This document shows, piece after piece, positions 54,766 through 64,000 of a stretch of DNA of 64,000 bases. The number at the start of each line of letters is the position of its first letter. Positions within the stretch are counted from its first letter, which is position 1. The notes beneath the pieces were generated by a model, which worked only from the letters and a program-made list of their open reading frames with translations, was not told where the DNA came from and did no database searches. The stretch comes from Citrobacter amalonaticus (GTDB lineage Bacteria > Pseudomonadota > Gammaproteobacteria > Enterobacterales > Enterobacteriaceae), in assembly GCA_028994555.1 (NCBI GenBank), contig JARDVN010000001.1:1302001-1366000 (forward strand), given 5' to 3'. The translations under genes were made by a program, and so were the position numbers.

Positions 54766-56094
54766 TTGGCGATTCCTTCTTGTTTGAGCGACGTCTCAGG
54801 CGCCGATGCATGATGAGGGGTGCTACTGCCTGCAGGACGGGCAGTTACCGAAGGTAAACTGAACAGCAGCGCGACGGCGATGAGGAGTGCGGCCACCAGC
54901 ACCGTCATCCCCGCCGTTTGTGAGAACGTGACGGTTAGCAGGCCCACCAGATAAGGACCAATAAAACCGCCAATGTTACCTAATGCGTTGATGGTGCCGC
55001 GTACGCCGCCCAGCACGTTGGGAGCGAAGAGTAGTGGCGGTAATGTCCAGAACGGTCCCGCATAGGCCTGCAGGAAGAAGCCGCAGATGACCATCATGCC
55101 GTACGCCAGCCAGACGTTATCTTTCAACAGCAGGGAAAGCGCGAGACAGGCGGCAAAGCCCAGCAACGGAATTGCCGTGTAGAGGCGGCGATTCATGGTT
55201 TTGTCGCACCATTTGGCAATGTAGTATTGACCGACGATGCACAAAATGTACGGTGCCGCAGTCAGCAAGCCGACAATAGTCATTCCGCTACCGGTCAGGT
55301 GTTTAATCAGGTTTGGCATCCAGAGGGCGAAGCCGTAGAAACCAACCTGCACAAAGAAATAGATGCCGATCAGCTTCCATAAGTTAATGCTTCTTAGGAC
55401 ATTACGGATGCTGCTTACCTCACCTCCAATCGTCAGCGCGCGATCGGCCTGCAGTTTCTGTTCGATCCAGGCGCGTTCTTTCGGATCCAGCCATTTGGCC
55501 TGATGAGGATGGTCAGAAACCAAAGGCAACCAGACGAATAGCAGGCCGAGAGAAAGTAACCCTTCGATGATGAACATTTCTCGCCAGCCATAGGTTTCGA
55601 TCAGCCAGCCGGAAAGCGGCCCGGTGATGATCGACGCGACAGCGAGGTTCATCTGGAAATAGGCAATCGCTCTCGCGCGTTCTTCATTGGGGAACCAGTG
55701 ACCGATAAGCGCCAGAATAGCGGGATAGACCGCACCCTCAGCGACGCCAAGGATAAAGCGGATAATCAGCAGTTGGGTAGGCGTCTGGACGAAGCCAGTC
55801 AGCAGTGCGAACCCGCCCCATGCGACGATGGTCCAGGCGATTAATTTCTTGGCGCTGTATCGTTCCGCAATTTGACCGCCGGGAATTTGCAAAAAAGATA
55901 TAACCAATAAAGAAAATACCGGCGACCAGACCGGCAAACGAGGCAGTCATCCCCAGGTCTTCGTCCATCCCTCCCGCAATCCCAATCGCGATGTTCGTCC
56001 TGTCCATGTAAGCCACGATATAAACGAGGATAGTGGCTGGAATGATATGCAGCCAGCGTCCTCGCGTAGTCGGTTTATCGAGTTCAATGCTCAT
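54762..56094 (-). CDS. MFS sugar-acid transporter, anion:cation symporter type (frame broken by +1)
   Basis: The protein has about twelve membrane segments and the organisation of the ACS subfamily (galactonate, glucarate and tartrate carriers), with YMDRTNIAIGIAGGM near the N-terminus, diagnostic of that group. The frame breaks at a run of six A (55891-55896, plus strand) that should be five, restoring FIGYIFLQIPGGQIAERY. Repair gives 443 residues. It is the first gene of the minus-strand operon (transporter, dehydratase, aldolase) and probably imports the aldonate they degrade. Confidence 0.87.
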
Positions 56095-56124
56095 TAGCGC
56101 ATCCCTTAATAGTAGAGGTATCTT

Positions 56125-56156
56125 GGTTCTGTATATGGAACTAGTGTTCTGTATAC
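56125..56156 (-). promoter_or_regulatory. candidate operator of the IclR-type regulator
   Basis: Half-sites GTTC (TGTATATG) GAAC and a repeated GTTCTGTATAC lie 31-62 bases ahead of the transporter start. TTCTGTATA occurs twice, 21 bases apart. The arrangement of inverted and direct half-sites suits an IclR family dimer pair, but no experimental match is known to me. Confidence 0.4.
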
Positions 56157-56460
56157 AAATACTATGAGGGGATAAATTTTGAGCGTCAATTCCATATTGT
56201 CAGCAAGGTTATGTTTTGTGATTTGCTTCATATCCTGTTGCAAAACCCACAGAAAAGCGTCCTGACGCGAAACAGGAGGGAAAATCAAAACAGAGGAATA
56301 GCTGACGGAATGGCTCTGCCTAACCCAGTCTGCCGGAAGGGCGCACAGGTATACGGGCAGGATATTCCGTACAGAAAATCAGGGATCTTTTAGAAGTGTT
56401 AAGCAAAGGGGAGAACGTGTTTCGCCATGGCGGTATGCTCATAGCCGAGCGGTACAGGAT

Positions 56461-56493
56461 AAAACGCCCGGCAGCGTGTCGCTACCGGGCGTG
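56461..56493 (-). terminator. glpD terminator
   Basis: On the minus strand CGCCCGGTAGC-GACAC-GCTGCCGGGCG is followed by TTTT, just after the glpD stop. Confidence 0.85.
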
Positions 56494-56502
56494 TGGAGAT
56501 TA

Positions 56503-58012
56503 TTATGACGCTAACGAAAGCTGATGTTTCTCGACGTATTCCGCCAGCCACTGGGTCATGCGGGACTGCTGTTCGGCGTTGAGCCACATGCCTTCTTTCG
56601 TACGACGCCACAGCGCATCGTCTGCGCGGCGAACCCATTCGTGGTCTACCAGATATTTCAGCTCTGCTTCGTAGAATTCATGGCCGAAATCTTCGCCCAG
56701 ATCGGCGACAGAGGTGGCTTCACCCAGAATCCACTCCGTGTTGCTGCCGTAGGTACGCGAGTAGTGGCGCGCCAGTGATTCGGTCAGGAACGGATAACGA
56801 CGGCGCAGTTTTGCCGCGTAATCTTCGCGATCGCCACCGATTTCACCGCCAGGCAGCACGCAGTCTTTGGTCCAGGCCGGGCCAATGCCCTGATAATATG
56901 AAGACAGTTTCTCCATCGCGTGCTCGGCGAGTTTACGATAAGTGGTTAGCTTACCGCCGAAGACGGAAAGCAGCGGCGCTTTGCCATTTTCGTCATGAAT
57001 ATCCAGCGTGTAATCGCGGGTGATGGCCTGCGGTGAATCAGATTCGTCGTCGCACAGCGGACGCACGCCGGAATAGGTCCAGACGATATCATCGCGACCA
57101 AGCTGTTTCTTGAAGTGAGCGTTGTACACCTTCAGCAGGTAATTGATCTCGCTTTCATCGATTTTCACCGCTTTTGGATCGCCTTTGTACTCGACGTCGG
57201 TGGTCCCAATGATGGAGAACTCATCCATCCACGGGATAACAAACACAATACGCTTGTCTTCGTTTTGCAGAATGTAAGCCTGCTTCTGGGTATGGACGCG
57301 GGGCACAACGATGTGGCTGCCTTTGATCAGGCGAATGCCGTACGGCGAAGGCAGGTGCATCCCTTCGTCAAAAAATTCTTTCACCCATGGGCCAGTGGCG
57401 TTAACCAGTCCACGCGCCTGCCAGGTGAATTTTTTACCTGTGTCGATATCTTCGGCTTCGACGATCCACAGACCGTTTTCGCGGCGCGCCGAGGTTGCCC
57501 GGGTGCGGGTTAATACTTCCCCACCTTTACGCACCACCATTTGCGCATTGGCCAGTACCAGGCGCGCATCGTCAACCCAACAGTCAGAATATTCGAAACC
57601 GCGCACGATTTCGGGTTTCAGCACCGATTCTGCGCCAAAACGCAAACCGGTCGATCCCGGCAGACTGGTGCGTTTGCCCAGATGATCGTACATAAACAGA
57701 CCAATGCGGATCATCCATGCCGGACGCAGATGCGGGCGATGCGGCAAACGAAAGCGCATCGGGAAGGCGATGTGCGGTGCCATTTTCAGCAATACTTCAC
57801 GTTCGGCCAGCGCTTCGCTCACCAGACGAAATTCGTAGTGTTCCAGGTAGCGCAAGCCACCGTGAATCAGTTTAGAACTGGCAGAAGAGGTGGCGCATGC
57901 AAGATCTTGCGCTTCAAGCATCAGCACGGATAAACCGCGTCCAGCGGCATCTGCCGCGATACCGGCACCGTTGATGCCTCCCCCCTATCACAATCAGATC
58001 TTTGGTTTCCAT
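56503..58012 (-). CDS. glpD: aerobic glycerol-3-phosphate dehydrogenase GlpD (frame broken by +1)
   Basis: An FAD-dependent inner-membrane enzyme that oxidises glycerol-3-phosphate to dihydroxyacetone phosphate and passes electrons to quinone. The dinucleotide-binding motif at the N-terminus reads VIGGGINGAG after repair. A C run of six (57980-57985) should be five, and this separates the first ten residues from the rest. Repaired length 502 from the ATG at 58012 (E. coli 501). GlpR sites lie upstream. It diverges from glpEGR. Confidence 0.95.
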
Positions 58013-58045
58013 GCTGCCCTCTTGCACTTTCGTTATAGCTCATAA

Positions 58046-58063
58046 ATGTTCGTTATCGAACAT
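58046..58063. promoter_or_regulatory. GlpR operator upstream of glpD
   Basis: ATGTTCGTTATCGAACAT is palindromic apart from the centre and matches the GlpR site of E. coli glpD. A second, weaker similar sequence (TTCGTTATAGCTCAT) lies at about 58030-58044. Confidence 0.8.
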
Positions 58064-58209
58064 AATAGCAAAGAAACGCGCCATTGGTAACATCGAATAA
58101 ACAATTTACAGTGATACATATAACATTATGGCGTTTCACTCCCGTGGGAACGTACACTAGGGAGTAACATGCCTGAAAAGCATCACCTGCAATATAAAGA
58201 AGAGAATGT

Positions 58210-58537
58210 ATGGATCAGTTTGAATGTATTAATGTCGAAGAAGCCCATCAGAAACTACAGCAGGGCGCGGCGGTGCTCGTCGATATCCGCGATCCGCAAA
58301 GCTATGCAATGGGACACGCGCCCGAGGCGTTTCACCTGACGAACGACACGCTGGGCGCGTTTATGCGCGATCATGATTTTGATACCGTGGTGATGGTCAT
58401 GTGCTACCACGGCAATAGCAGCAAAGGTGCTGCGCAATATTTGCTCCAGCAGGGCTATGATACTGTCTACAGCGTGGACGGGGGGTTTTGACGGCTGGCA
58501 TCGCCATTTTCCAGCAGAAGTGGCATACGGTTCGTAA
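58210..58537 (+). CDS. glpE: thiosulfate sulfurtransferase GlpE (frame broken by +1 G)
   Basis: This is a single-domain rhodanese with active-site Cys 65 in [17 protein letters not shown]. The frame stops after DGGF because a G run of six (58480-58485) should be five. Repair restores [16 protein letters not shown] and 108 residues, as in E. coli. It transfers sulfur from thiosulfate to cyanide or thioredoxin in vitro. First gene of glpEGR. Confidence 0.95.
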
Positions 58538-58581
58538 CCCTTTATACTGTCCTCTTTTGTATGGATTAAGCGACAGCAACC

Positions 58582-59413
58582 ATGTTGATGATTACCTCTT
58601 TTGCTAACCCCCCGCGTGGCGCAGGCTTTTGTTGATTACATGGCGACGCAGGGCGTTATCCTGACCATTCAACAACATCAGCAAAGCGATGTCTGGCTGG
58701 CGGACGAAACGCAGGCCGACCGCGTCCATGCGGAGCTGGCGCGTTTTATGGAGAACCCTGGCGATCCGCGCTATCTCGCCGCCAGTTGGCAATCCGGACA
58801 TACCGGCAGCGGGCTGCATTACCGTCGTTTCCCGTTCCTTGCCACATTGCGTGAGCGTGCAGGTCCGGTCACCTGGGTGATTATGGCCGCCTGTATTCTG
58901 GTGTTTATCGTCATGAATGTCGTTGGTGACCAGACTGTGATGATGTGGCTGGCCTGGCCGTTTGATCCGTCATTACAGTTTGATGTCTGGCGCTACTTCA
59001 CTCACGCCTTCATGCACTTTTCACTGATGCACATCCTCTTCAACCTGCTCTGGTGGTGGTATCTTGGCGGTGCGGTTGAAAAACGTTTAGGCAGCGGCAA
59101 ACTGATTGTGATTACCGTCATCAGCGCCCTGCTGAGTGGCTACGTGCAGCACAAGTTTAGCGGCCCGTGGTTTGGCGGGCTTTCCGGTGTCGTCTATGCG
59201 CTGATGGGTTACGTCTGGCTGCGTGGCGAGCGCGATCCGCAAAGTGGAATCTACCTGCAGCGCGGGTTGATTATTTTTGCGCTGATTTGGATCGTCGCCG
59301 GATGGTTTGATTTGTTTGGGATGTCGATGGCCAATGGCGCACATATCGCCGGGCTGGCAGTTGGGTTGGCAATGGCGTTCGCGGATACGTTAAATGCGCG
59401 AAAACGAACATAG
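58582..59413 (+). CDS. glpG: rhomboid intramembrane protease GlpG (frame broken by +1 C)
   Basis: A cytoplasmic N-terminal domain (about 1-60) precedes six membrane helices. The catalytic Ser is in [12 protein letters not shown] and the His in [11 protein letters not shown]. The WR motif is [12 protein letters not shown]. The frame breaks near the start at a C run of six (58608-58613) that should be five, restoring [16 protein letters not shown]. Repair gives 276 residues, as in E. coli. It cleaves membrane proteins within the bilayer. Confidence 0.95.
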
Positions 59414-59428
59414 TTCCAGGGAATAACA

Positions 59429-60187
59429 ATGAAACAAACACAACGACATGATGCAATCATTGAGCTGGTAAAAAAACAGGGATACGTCAGTACTGAAGAG
59501 CTGGTGGAGCATTTCTCCGTCAGCCCACAAACGATTCGCCGGGATCTCAATGACCTGGCCGATCAAAACATGATTCTGCGTCATCACGGTGGCGCGGCGC
59601 TACCGTCCAGTTCAGTCAACACACCGTGGCACGATCGTAAAGCCACGCAGACGGCGGAAAAAGAGCGCATTGCGCGCAAAGTTGCCACGCAGATCCCTAA
59701 CGGTTCAACGCTGTTTATTGATATCGGGACCACGCCCGAGGCCGTGGCGTACGCGCTGCTCGACCACAGCAATTTACGTATTGTGACCAACAACCTCAAC
59801 GTAGCTAACACGTTGATGGTAAAAGAGGATTTTCGCATTATTCTCGCGGGTGGCGAACTTCGCAGCCGTGACGGCGGTATCATTGGCGAAGCGACGCTCG
59901 ACTTTATTTCTCAGTTCCGCCTGGACTTCGGCATTCTGGGGATCAGCGGCATCGACAGTGACGGCTCGCTGTTGGAGTTTGACTATCACGAGGTGCGTAC
60001 CAAGCGCGCAATAATTGAGAATTCCCGCCACGTCATACTGGTGACGGATCATTCGAAGTTTGGCCGTAATGCGATGGTGAATATGGGCAGTATCAGTCTG
60101 GTGGATGCGGTATATACCGACGCTCTGCCGCCAGCAGGGGTAATGCAGGTGATCACCGATAACCATATTCAACTGGAACTGTGTTAA
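59429..60187 (+). CDS. glpR: glp regulon repressor GlpR (DeoR family)
   Basis: The protein has 252 residues. The DeoR helix-turn-helix is YVSTEELVEHFSVSPQTIRRDLNDL (about 18-42), followed by a phosphosugar-isomerase-like sensor domain. It represses glp operons unless glycerol-3-phosphate is bound. The frame is intact here; the reference E. coli K-12 MG1655 copy carries a frameshift. Confidence 0.96.
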   Translation: MKQTQRHDAIIELVKKQGYVSTEELVEHFSVSPQTIRRDLNDLADQNMILRHHGGAALPSSSVNTPWHDRKATQTAEKERIARKVATQIPNGSTLFIDIGTTPEAVAYALLDHSNLRIVTNNLNVANTLMVKEDFRIILAGGELRSRDGGIIGEATLDFISQFRLDFGILGISGIDSDGSLLEFDYHEVRTKRAIIENSRHVILVTDHSKFGRNAMVNMGSISLVDAVYTDALPPAGVMQVITDNHIQLELC

Positions 60188-60233
60188 ACGTACTGCTTGC
60201 CCCCGGCGTGCCGGGGACATGCAGACGACAGGC

Positions 60234-61413
60234 TCACAGACGTTCAACAATCACAGCGATCCCCTGACCACCGCCGATGCACAGCGTTGCCAGCCCGGTG
60301 GTTTTATTGCGCTGCTGCAACGCGTGAACCAGCGTTACCAGAATTCGTGCGCCGCTTGCGCCAATTGGATGCCCCAGCGCGATCGCGCCGCCATTGACGT
60401 TCACTTTCTCTTCCGGGAAGTTGAGCTCACGAGCAACCGCCAGATACTGTGCGGCAAAGGCTTCGTTGGCTTCGATTAAATCCAGATCGCTGACGGTCAT
60501 TTTGGCTTTTTCCAGCGCCCGTTTTGTCGCCGGAATCGGCCCAAGTCCCATCATACTGGCATCTACCCCAGCCGAAGCCCAGCTCTTCAGGCGTGCCAAC
60601 GGCGTAATCCCACGCGCACGCGCAGCGCGTTCTGACATCAGGACCAGCGTCGCTGCCGCATCATTGATACCGGAGGCATTGCCTGCAGTTACTGTCCCCG
60701 TACTTTCAAAGGCCGGGCGCAGTTTCGCCAGCGAACTGGCATCGGTCTGTGGACGTGGAAACTCATCGGTATCAAACAGACAGACCTCATTTTTACGCTT
60801 CAGGGCCACCGGTACGATTTCCTGTCTGAAATAACCGGCGTTAATCGCGGCTATCGCTTTTTGCTGCGATGCCAGCGCCACGTGGTCCTGCTCTTCACGG
60901 CTTAAATGATAGCGTTTAGCAATGTTTTCTGCCGTGACCCCCCATGTGGTAATCATTGAAGGCGCACCAGAGACCGTCGTGGATCATTACGTCTGTCAGC
61001 TCACCGTTGCCCATCCGGTATCCCTGGCGCGCGCGGGCCAGCAGGTAGGGGGCGGCGCTCATGTTTTCCATCCCGCCGACAATACAGGTCTGATTATCAC
61101 CACTCAGAATGGACTGCGCCCCCAGCACAACGGTTTTCAGGCCGGAACCGCAGACTTTATTAACCGTGAATGACGGAACGCTCTCCGCCAGGCCCGCGTG
61201 ATGCGTCACCTGGTGAGCCGGGTTTTGCCCTAATCCGGCCTGCAACACGTTGCCGAGGATCATTTCGTTAATGTTGATGTCTGACGGAAGGTCCAGCAGG
61301 TTTGCCCGAACACAGGTCGCGCCCAGCATTACCGCCGGGACGTCAGCCAGGCTGCCAGCAAATTTACCGATAGGGGTGCGTTTCGCACTCACAATCACAA
61401 TAGAGTCGTTCAT
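60234..61413 (-). CDS. acetyl-CoA C-acetyltransferase, thiolase family (frame broken by +1)
   Basis: Thiolase motifs: acylated Cys in [12 protein letters not shown] (about residue 88), [28 protein letters not shown] with the catalytic His, and C-terminal CIGGGQG with the second Cys. The frame breaks at a C run of six (60938-60943) that should be five, restoring [16 protein letters not shown]. Repair gives 392 residues (AtoB is 394). It probably cleaves acetoacetyl-CoA to acetyl-CoA. The start overlaps the CoA-transferase beta stop by 4 bases. Confidence 0.9.
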
Positions 61414-62069
61414 GCCAGAGTCCCCGCGGGCTGCAATGTTTTCAGGTGTGCACAAAGATGGAAGTTCGCTTCCGTACGCGCACGAAGTTCATCAAGCGTG
61501 ATGGTGTCGCTGATTTCATCGAGGATCATTTCGCCGTTCACAAAACTAAATACGGCGAGTTCGGTGATGACTTTGCTGACCTTGCCGACCGCCGTTAAGG
61601 GGTAACTGCACTGATGCAACAGCTTCGGTTCGCCATTTTTTGCGCAGTGTTCCATCGCAATAATGACTTTTTTCGCTCCTGCCACGAGGTCCATCGCCCC
61701 ACCCATACCGGGCACCATTTTGCCAGGAACCATCCAGTTGGCGAGGTTCCCGCGTTCATCGACCTGCAAACCGCCGAGCACGCAGACATCAACATGTCCC
61801 CCGCGAATAAGGGCGAAAGAGAAGCAACTGTCGAACATCGCCGCACCAGGGATCATGCCGCAAGGCTGACCGCCTGCATTGACAAGGCTGGCATTCACCT
61901 CGTCCAGTGGGCCGAGGCCAAGAAAACCATTTTCTGACTGCAACGTGACCTGAATATCCTCGGCCAGGTAGTTCGCGACCTGCGTTGGCAGGCCAATGCC
62001 CAGATTGACGACGTCGCCATCGTGTAATTCCTGCGCCACGCGGCGGGCAATACGTTCTTTTGCATTCAT
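61410..62069 (-). CDS. 3-oxoacid CoA-transferase subunit B (AtoA-like)
   Basis: The 219-residue subunit has the catalytic Glu in [12 protein letters not shown], the SENG signature of family I CoA-transferase beta subunits. The start [13 protein letters not shown] shares one base with the alpha subunit stop, and the stop overlaps the thiolase start. With the alpha subunit it would activate a 3-oxoacid by CoA transfer. Frame intact. Confidence 0.9.
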   Translation of the reverse strand: MNAKERIARRVAQELHDGDVVNLGIGLPTQVANYLAEDIQVTLQSENGFLGLGPLDEVNASLVNAGGQPCGMIPGAAMFDSCFSFALIRGGHVDVCVLGGLQVDERGNLANWMVPGKMVPGMGGAMDLVAGAKKVIIAMEHCAKNGEPKLLHQCSYPLTAVGKVSKVITELAVFSFVNGEMILDEISDTITLDELRARTEANFHLCAHLKTLQPAGTLA

Positions 62070-62728
62070 CACTGGGCCTCCACGAACAGATAATCCACCA
62101 GAGCACCGGGGGGTGATGACGTGCACGGGAGGAATGCTTCCCAACGCGCCGATTTCCCGGATTTCGGCCACAACCACATCGGCGGCCAGCGCCATTACCG
62201 GGTTGAAGTTTCGGGCGGTCAGGTCATAGGTGAGATTGCCAGCCTCATCGGCATGACTGGCGAGAAGAATGGCGAGGTCGGCACGCAGAGGTTGTTCCAG
62301 CAGCCATTTCTCACCGTTGACCAGTAGCGTTTGTTTATTTTCTTCCACCACCGTGCCCAGCCCCGTTTGCGTAAGGAATCCCCCCCAGCCCGGCGCCGCC
62401 AGCGCGGATCTGCTCGGCGAGCGTCCCTTGCGGCACTAACTGAACATCGAGCTCTCCGGAAATCATCTTCTTACCGGTTTCCGGGTTGGTGCCAATATGA
62501 GAGGCGATCACTTTTTTTGACCTGGCCATTAGAAATCAGCGGACCAATGCCTTTATCGACAAAAGCGGTGTCATTGCCGATGAGCGTCAACGCTTTCACA
62601 CCGGAGCGCATAATTTCTGTTACCAGATATTCCGGCGTCCCGACGCCCATAAAGCCGCCAAACATAATGCTCATGCCGTCATGTAATAGTTCGCGGAATT
62701 TATCCGCCGTTATTCTTTTGTTTTGCAT
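62069..62728 (-). CDS. 3-oxoacid CoA-transferase subunit A (AtoD-like, frame broken three times)
   Basis: N-terminal [17 protein letters not shown] is the alpha-subunit signature. Three runs carry an extra base: A/T7 at 62512-62518 (six expected, restoring [15 protein letters not shown]), C/G7 at 62380-62386 (six expected, restoring [19 protein letters not shown]) and G/C6 at 62108-62113 (five expected, restoring [17 protein letters not shown]). Repair gives 218 residues (AtoD is 220). It pairs with subunit B. Confidence 0.88.
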
Positions 62729-62750
62729 AATGGTGTACTTGCTGTTTTGA

Positions 62751-62810
62751 GGACAAGGATCCCCAGGCGGAGTAATGAAACTCTGCCGAAGATGGAGGAT
62801 CCTCGTGTCC
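62751..62810 (-). promoter_or_regulatory. long imperfect hairpin inside the CoA-transferase operon
   Basis: GGACA.GGATCC (62751-62762) pairs with GGATCC...TGTCC (62797-62810), and inner GGCGGAGT pairs with ACTCTGCC across a six-base loop. It fills most of the 90-base gap between the AtuA C-terminal-type gene and the CoA-transferase genes. Confidence 0.5.
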
Positions 62811-62818
62811 GAAAAGAA

Positions 62819-63118
62819 TTAAATGGGCATATCCAGCAACGCGGAGCTTAGCCCTTTGCCGTGCATATCCAGCGCCAGCGAGCGAGTAACGCCACCGCCC
62901 AGCGCTTTATGCATCACGAAATTTAGAGCGCCGAGTTCCGGTAATTCATAGCGAATCACCTCGCCCTGTACAATATCGCCAAACCAGGCTTTGACTCTTT
63001 CGGCGGTGACCTGTTCTGCCAGTATGGAATAATCTTCCGGACGCCAGGCAATTAAGGAAATATTGGAAATATTTCCTTTATCTCCGGTACGGGAATGCGC
63101 TATTTCACGTAATTTCAT
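62819..63118 (-). CDS. AtuA-like ferredoxin-fold protein
   Basis: The 99-residue protein MKLREIAHSRTGDKGNISNISL... matches the small domain found at the C-terminus of, or next to, AtuA family proteins (acyclic terpene utilisation). The SRTGDKGN motif near residue 9-16 is the family hallmark. Its start overlaps the preceding AtuA-like gene by one base. Molecular function is not established; it probably acts as a partner subunit. Confidence 0.8.
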   Translation of the reverse strand: MKLREIAHSRTGDKGNISNISLIAWRPEDYSILAEQVTAERVKAWFGDIVQGEVIRYELPELGALNFVMHKALGGGVTRSLALDMHGKGLSSALLDMPI

Positions 63119-64000
63119 TATTTATTCTCCAGTGCGGTAACATGGTGTTGAACGCATTGACGCGGAATAAGGGTGGAGTCCATGGCCAGTATTTCTTTTA
63201 CCGATTTCATGACACCACCACCGCCCGCAGGTCCGTTGGTATAAAGTGTTTCCACTTCGTTGCCGACGGTAACCGCCTGCGCACGAGTGGCGCAGCGGGC
63301 AGCAACACGAGCGCGAACTTCATAGGGCTCGCTGTGCTGACCGCGCGTTTCACCATGCAGCGCATTGACACCAATGAGGTCGTAACGTGTTTCCTGCGCG
63401 TTAAAGTGACAAATCGCGAAGCGCTCACGCACGATGTCGAGAGCGAGACGTCCACGATTTACCGCACCCGGACCGGCGTAGGAGATTTCGCCTTCACCGA
63501 TAAAACCGTCCTGATAACCGACAGAAACCTTCAGCGTTTCGGTACGTGGTGCACCCGTCGCACCGGTAATCCGCACCTCATCCGGGCCGCATTGGCTAAA
63601 ACGCACATGGCTGAAGTCAGCAACAACGTCAGGGGTGAGATAACAATCCGGCCGGTGGATCTCGTACAGTAGTTGCTCTTTGCAGGTGTCTACAGTAATC
63701 AGTCCGCCAGAGCCGGCCACTTTGGTAATGGTGGCGCTGCCATCTTCACTGACCACAGCCAGTGGGAAACCGAGGTGTGCCAGATGAGGAACATCCTTCA
63801 CCCCCCGGATCGGCGTAATATCCGCCGGTGATTTGCCCGGCGCACTCCAGAAGATGACCGATACAGGTCCCCATGCCCAGGTGATGCCAGTCATCAGCGT
63901 CCCAGTTGAACTCATGCATCATCGGTGCAAGAAAAAGCGACGGGTCGGCGACGCGTCCGGCAATCACCACATCTGCATCGGACTCAAGTGCTTCCAGTAA
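63118..64000 (-). CDS. AtuA family protein (DUF1446), 5' end outside window, frame broken by +1
   Basis: The portion in the window covers the C-terminal two thirds: IAGRVADPSLFLAPMMHEF, LLECAGQITGGYYADP and a long beta-rich segment with GPGAVNRGRLALDIV. These fit the AtuA/DUF1446 family, named from acyclic terpene utilisation in Pseudomonas. The frame breaks at a C run of six (63801-63806) that should be five, restoring YYADPGVKDVPHLAHLGFPLA. It is the upstream gene of the operon with the CoA transferase and thiolase. Its reaction is unknown. Confidence 0.82.

Larger units (their letters stand above)
56095..56502. other. intergenic region between sugar-acid transporter and glpD
   Basis: This 408-base region has the transporter's promoter with GTTC/GAAC half-sites (56125-56156) near its left end and the glpD terminator at its right end. 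Between about 56160 and 56395 I see no gene or named element. Confidence 0.55.

Noticed and set aside
60199..60215. CCCCGG/CCGGGG hairpin between glpR and the thiolase as a terminator
   Set aside because: The stem is real but there is no T tract on either strand, so it was not called.
61410..62351. A fused CoA-transferase alpha/beta protein read as one frame
   Set aside because: The join results from the extra G at 62108-62113. The alpha subunit has its own stop at 62069-62071 and the beta subunit its own ATG.

Overview
The window is chromosomal DNA of an enterobacterium close to Escherichia and Citrobacter. Gene content and order follow the E. coli yhhT-to-glpR segment almost gene for gene (yhhT-yhhS-dcrB-yhhQ-tusA-zntA-yhhN-yhhM-yhhL-rsmD-ftsYEX-rpoH-livJ-panM-livKHMGF-ugpBAECQ-yhhA-ggt-yhhY-ryhB-yhhX-yhhW-gntRKU-yhgN-asd-glgBXCAP-glpD-glpEGR), and the proteins are recognisable as close orthologues. 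Three segments depart from the E. coli K-12 plan. They are an aryl-polyene lipid cluster at the left edge, a sugar-acid catabolic block between glgP and glpD, and a CoA-transferase/thiolase/AtuA-like operon to the right of glpR. An extra aminotransferase also sits between rpoH and livJ. Citrobacter is my best guess for the genus, but this is inference.

Layout. 1-4113 (minus strand): end of an aryl-polyene cluster (lipoprotein, methyltransferase, chain-length-factor-like ketosynthase, acyltransferase, two acyl carrier proteins, membrane protein). 4471-13147: yhhT, yhhS, dcrB, yhhQ, tusA, zntA with its ZntR operator, yhhN, yhhM, yhhL, rsmD. 13274-17582: ftsY-ftsE-ftsX and rpoH (SRP receptor, divisome ABC complex, heat-shock sigma factor). 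17714-26151: aminotransferase and the branched-chain amino-acid transporter with two paralogous binding proteins. 26416-31377: glycerol-3-phosphate ABC transporter and phosphodiesterase. 31361-36484: yhhA, ggt, yhhY, the RyhB small RNA with a Fur box, yhhX, yhhW. 36575-41511: gluconate regulator, kinase and transporter, yhgN, asd. 41781-51153: the glycogen operon glgBXCAP. 51282-56094: IclR regulator, aldolase, dehydratase and MFS transporter. 56503-60187: glpD diverging from glpEGR. 60234-64000: thiolase, CoA transferase and AtuA-like genes, running off the right edge.

The most striking property is quality-related. I count 28 single-base expansions of homopolymers (G/C runs of 5-8, A/T runs of 6-8) that each break a reading frame. 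They include core genes such as ftsY, ftsE, asd, glgC and glpD. In every case removing one base restores a full-length family member, and for most genes exactly the E. coli length. No compensating deletions were seen. The simplest reading is systematic homopolymer over-calling in the sequence, so I annotate these as whole genes and state where the frame breaks.

Non-coding content is typical of enterobacteria: REP/BIME elements after tusA, yhhM, livJ, livF, ugpB and ggt, one ERIC element inside the liv operon, a second dispersed repeat family in two copies, several intrinsic terminators, and recognisable operators for ZntR, GntR, GlpR, Fur and DnaA plus a sigma-E promoter of rpoH. I saw no tRNA, rRNA, CRISPR array, insertion sequence or prophage.
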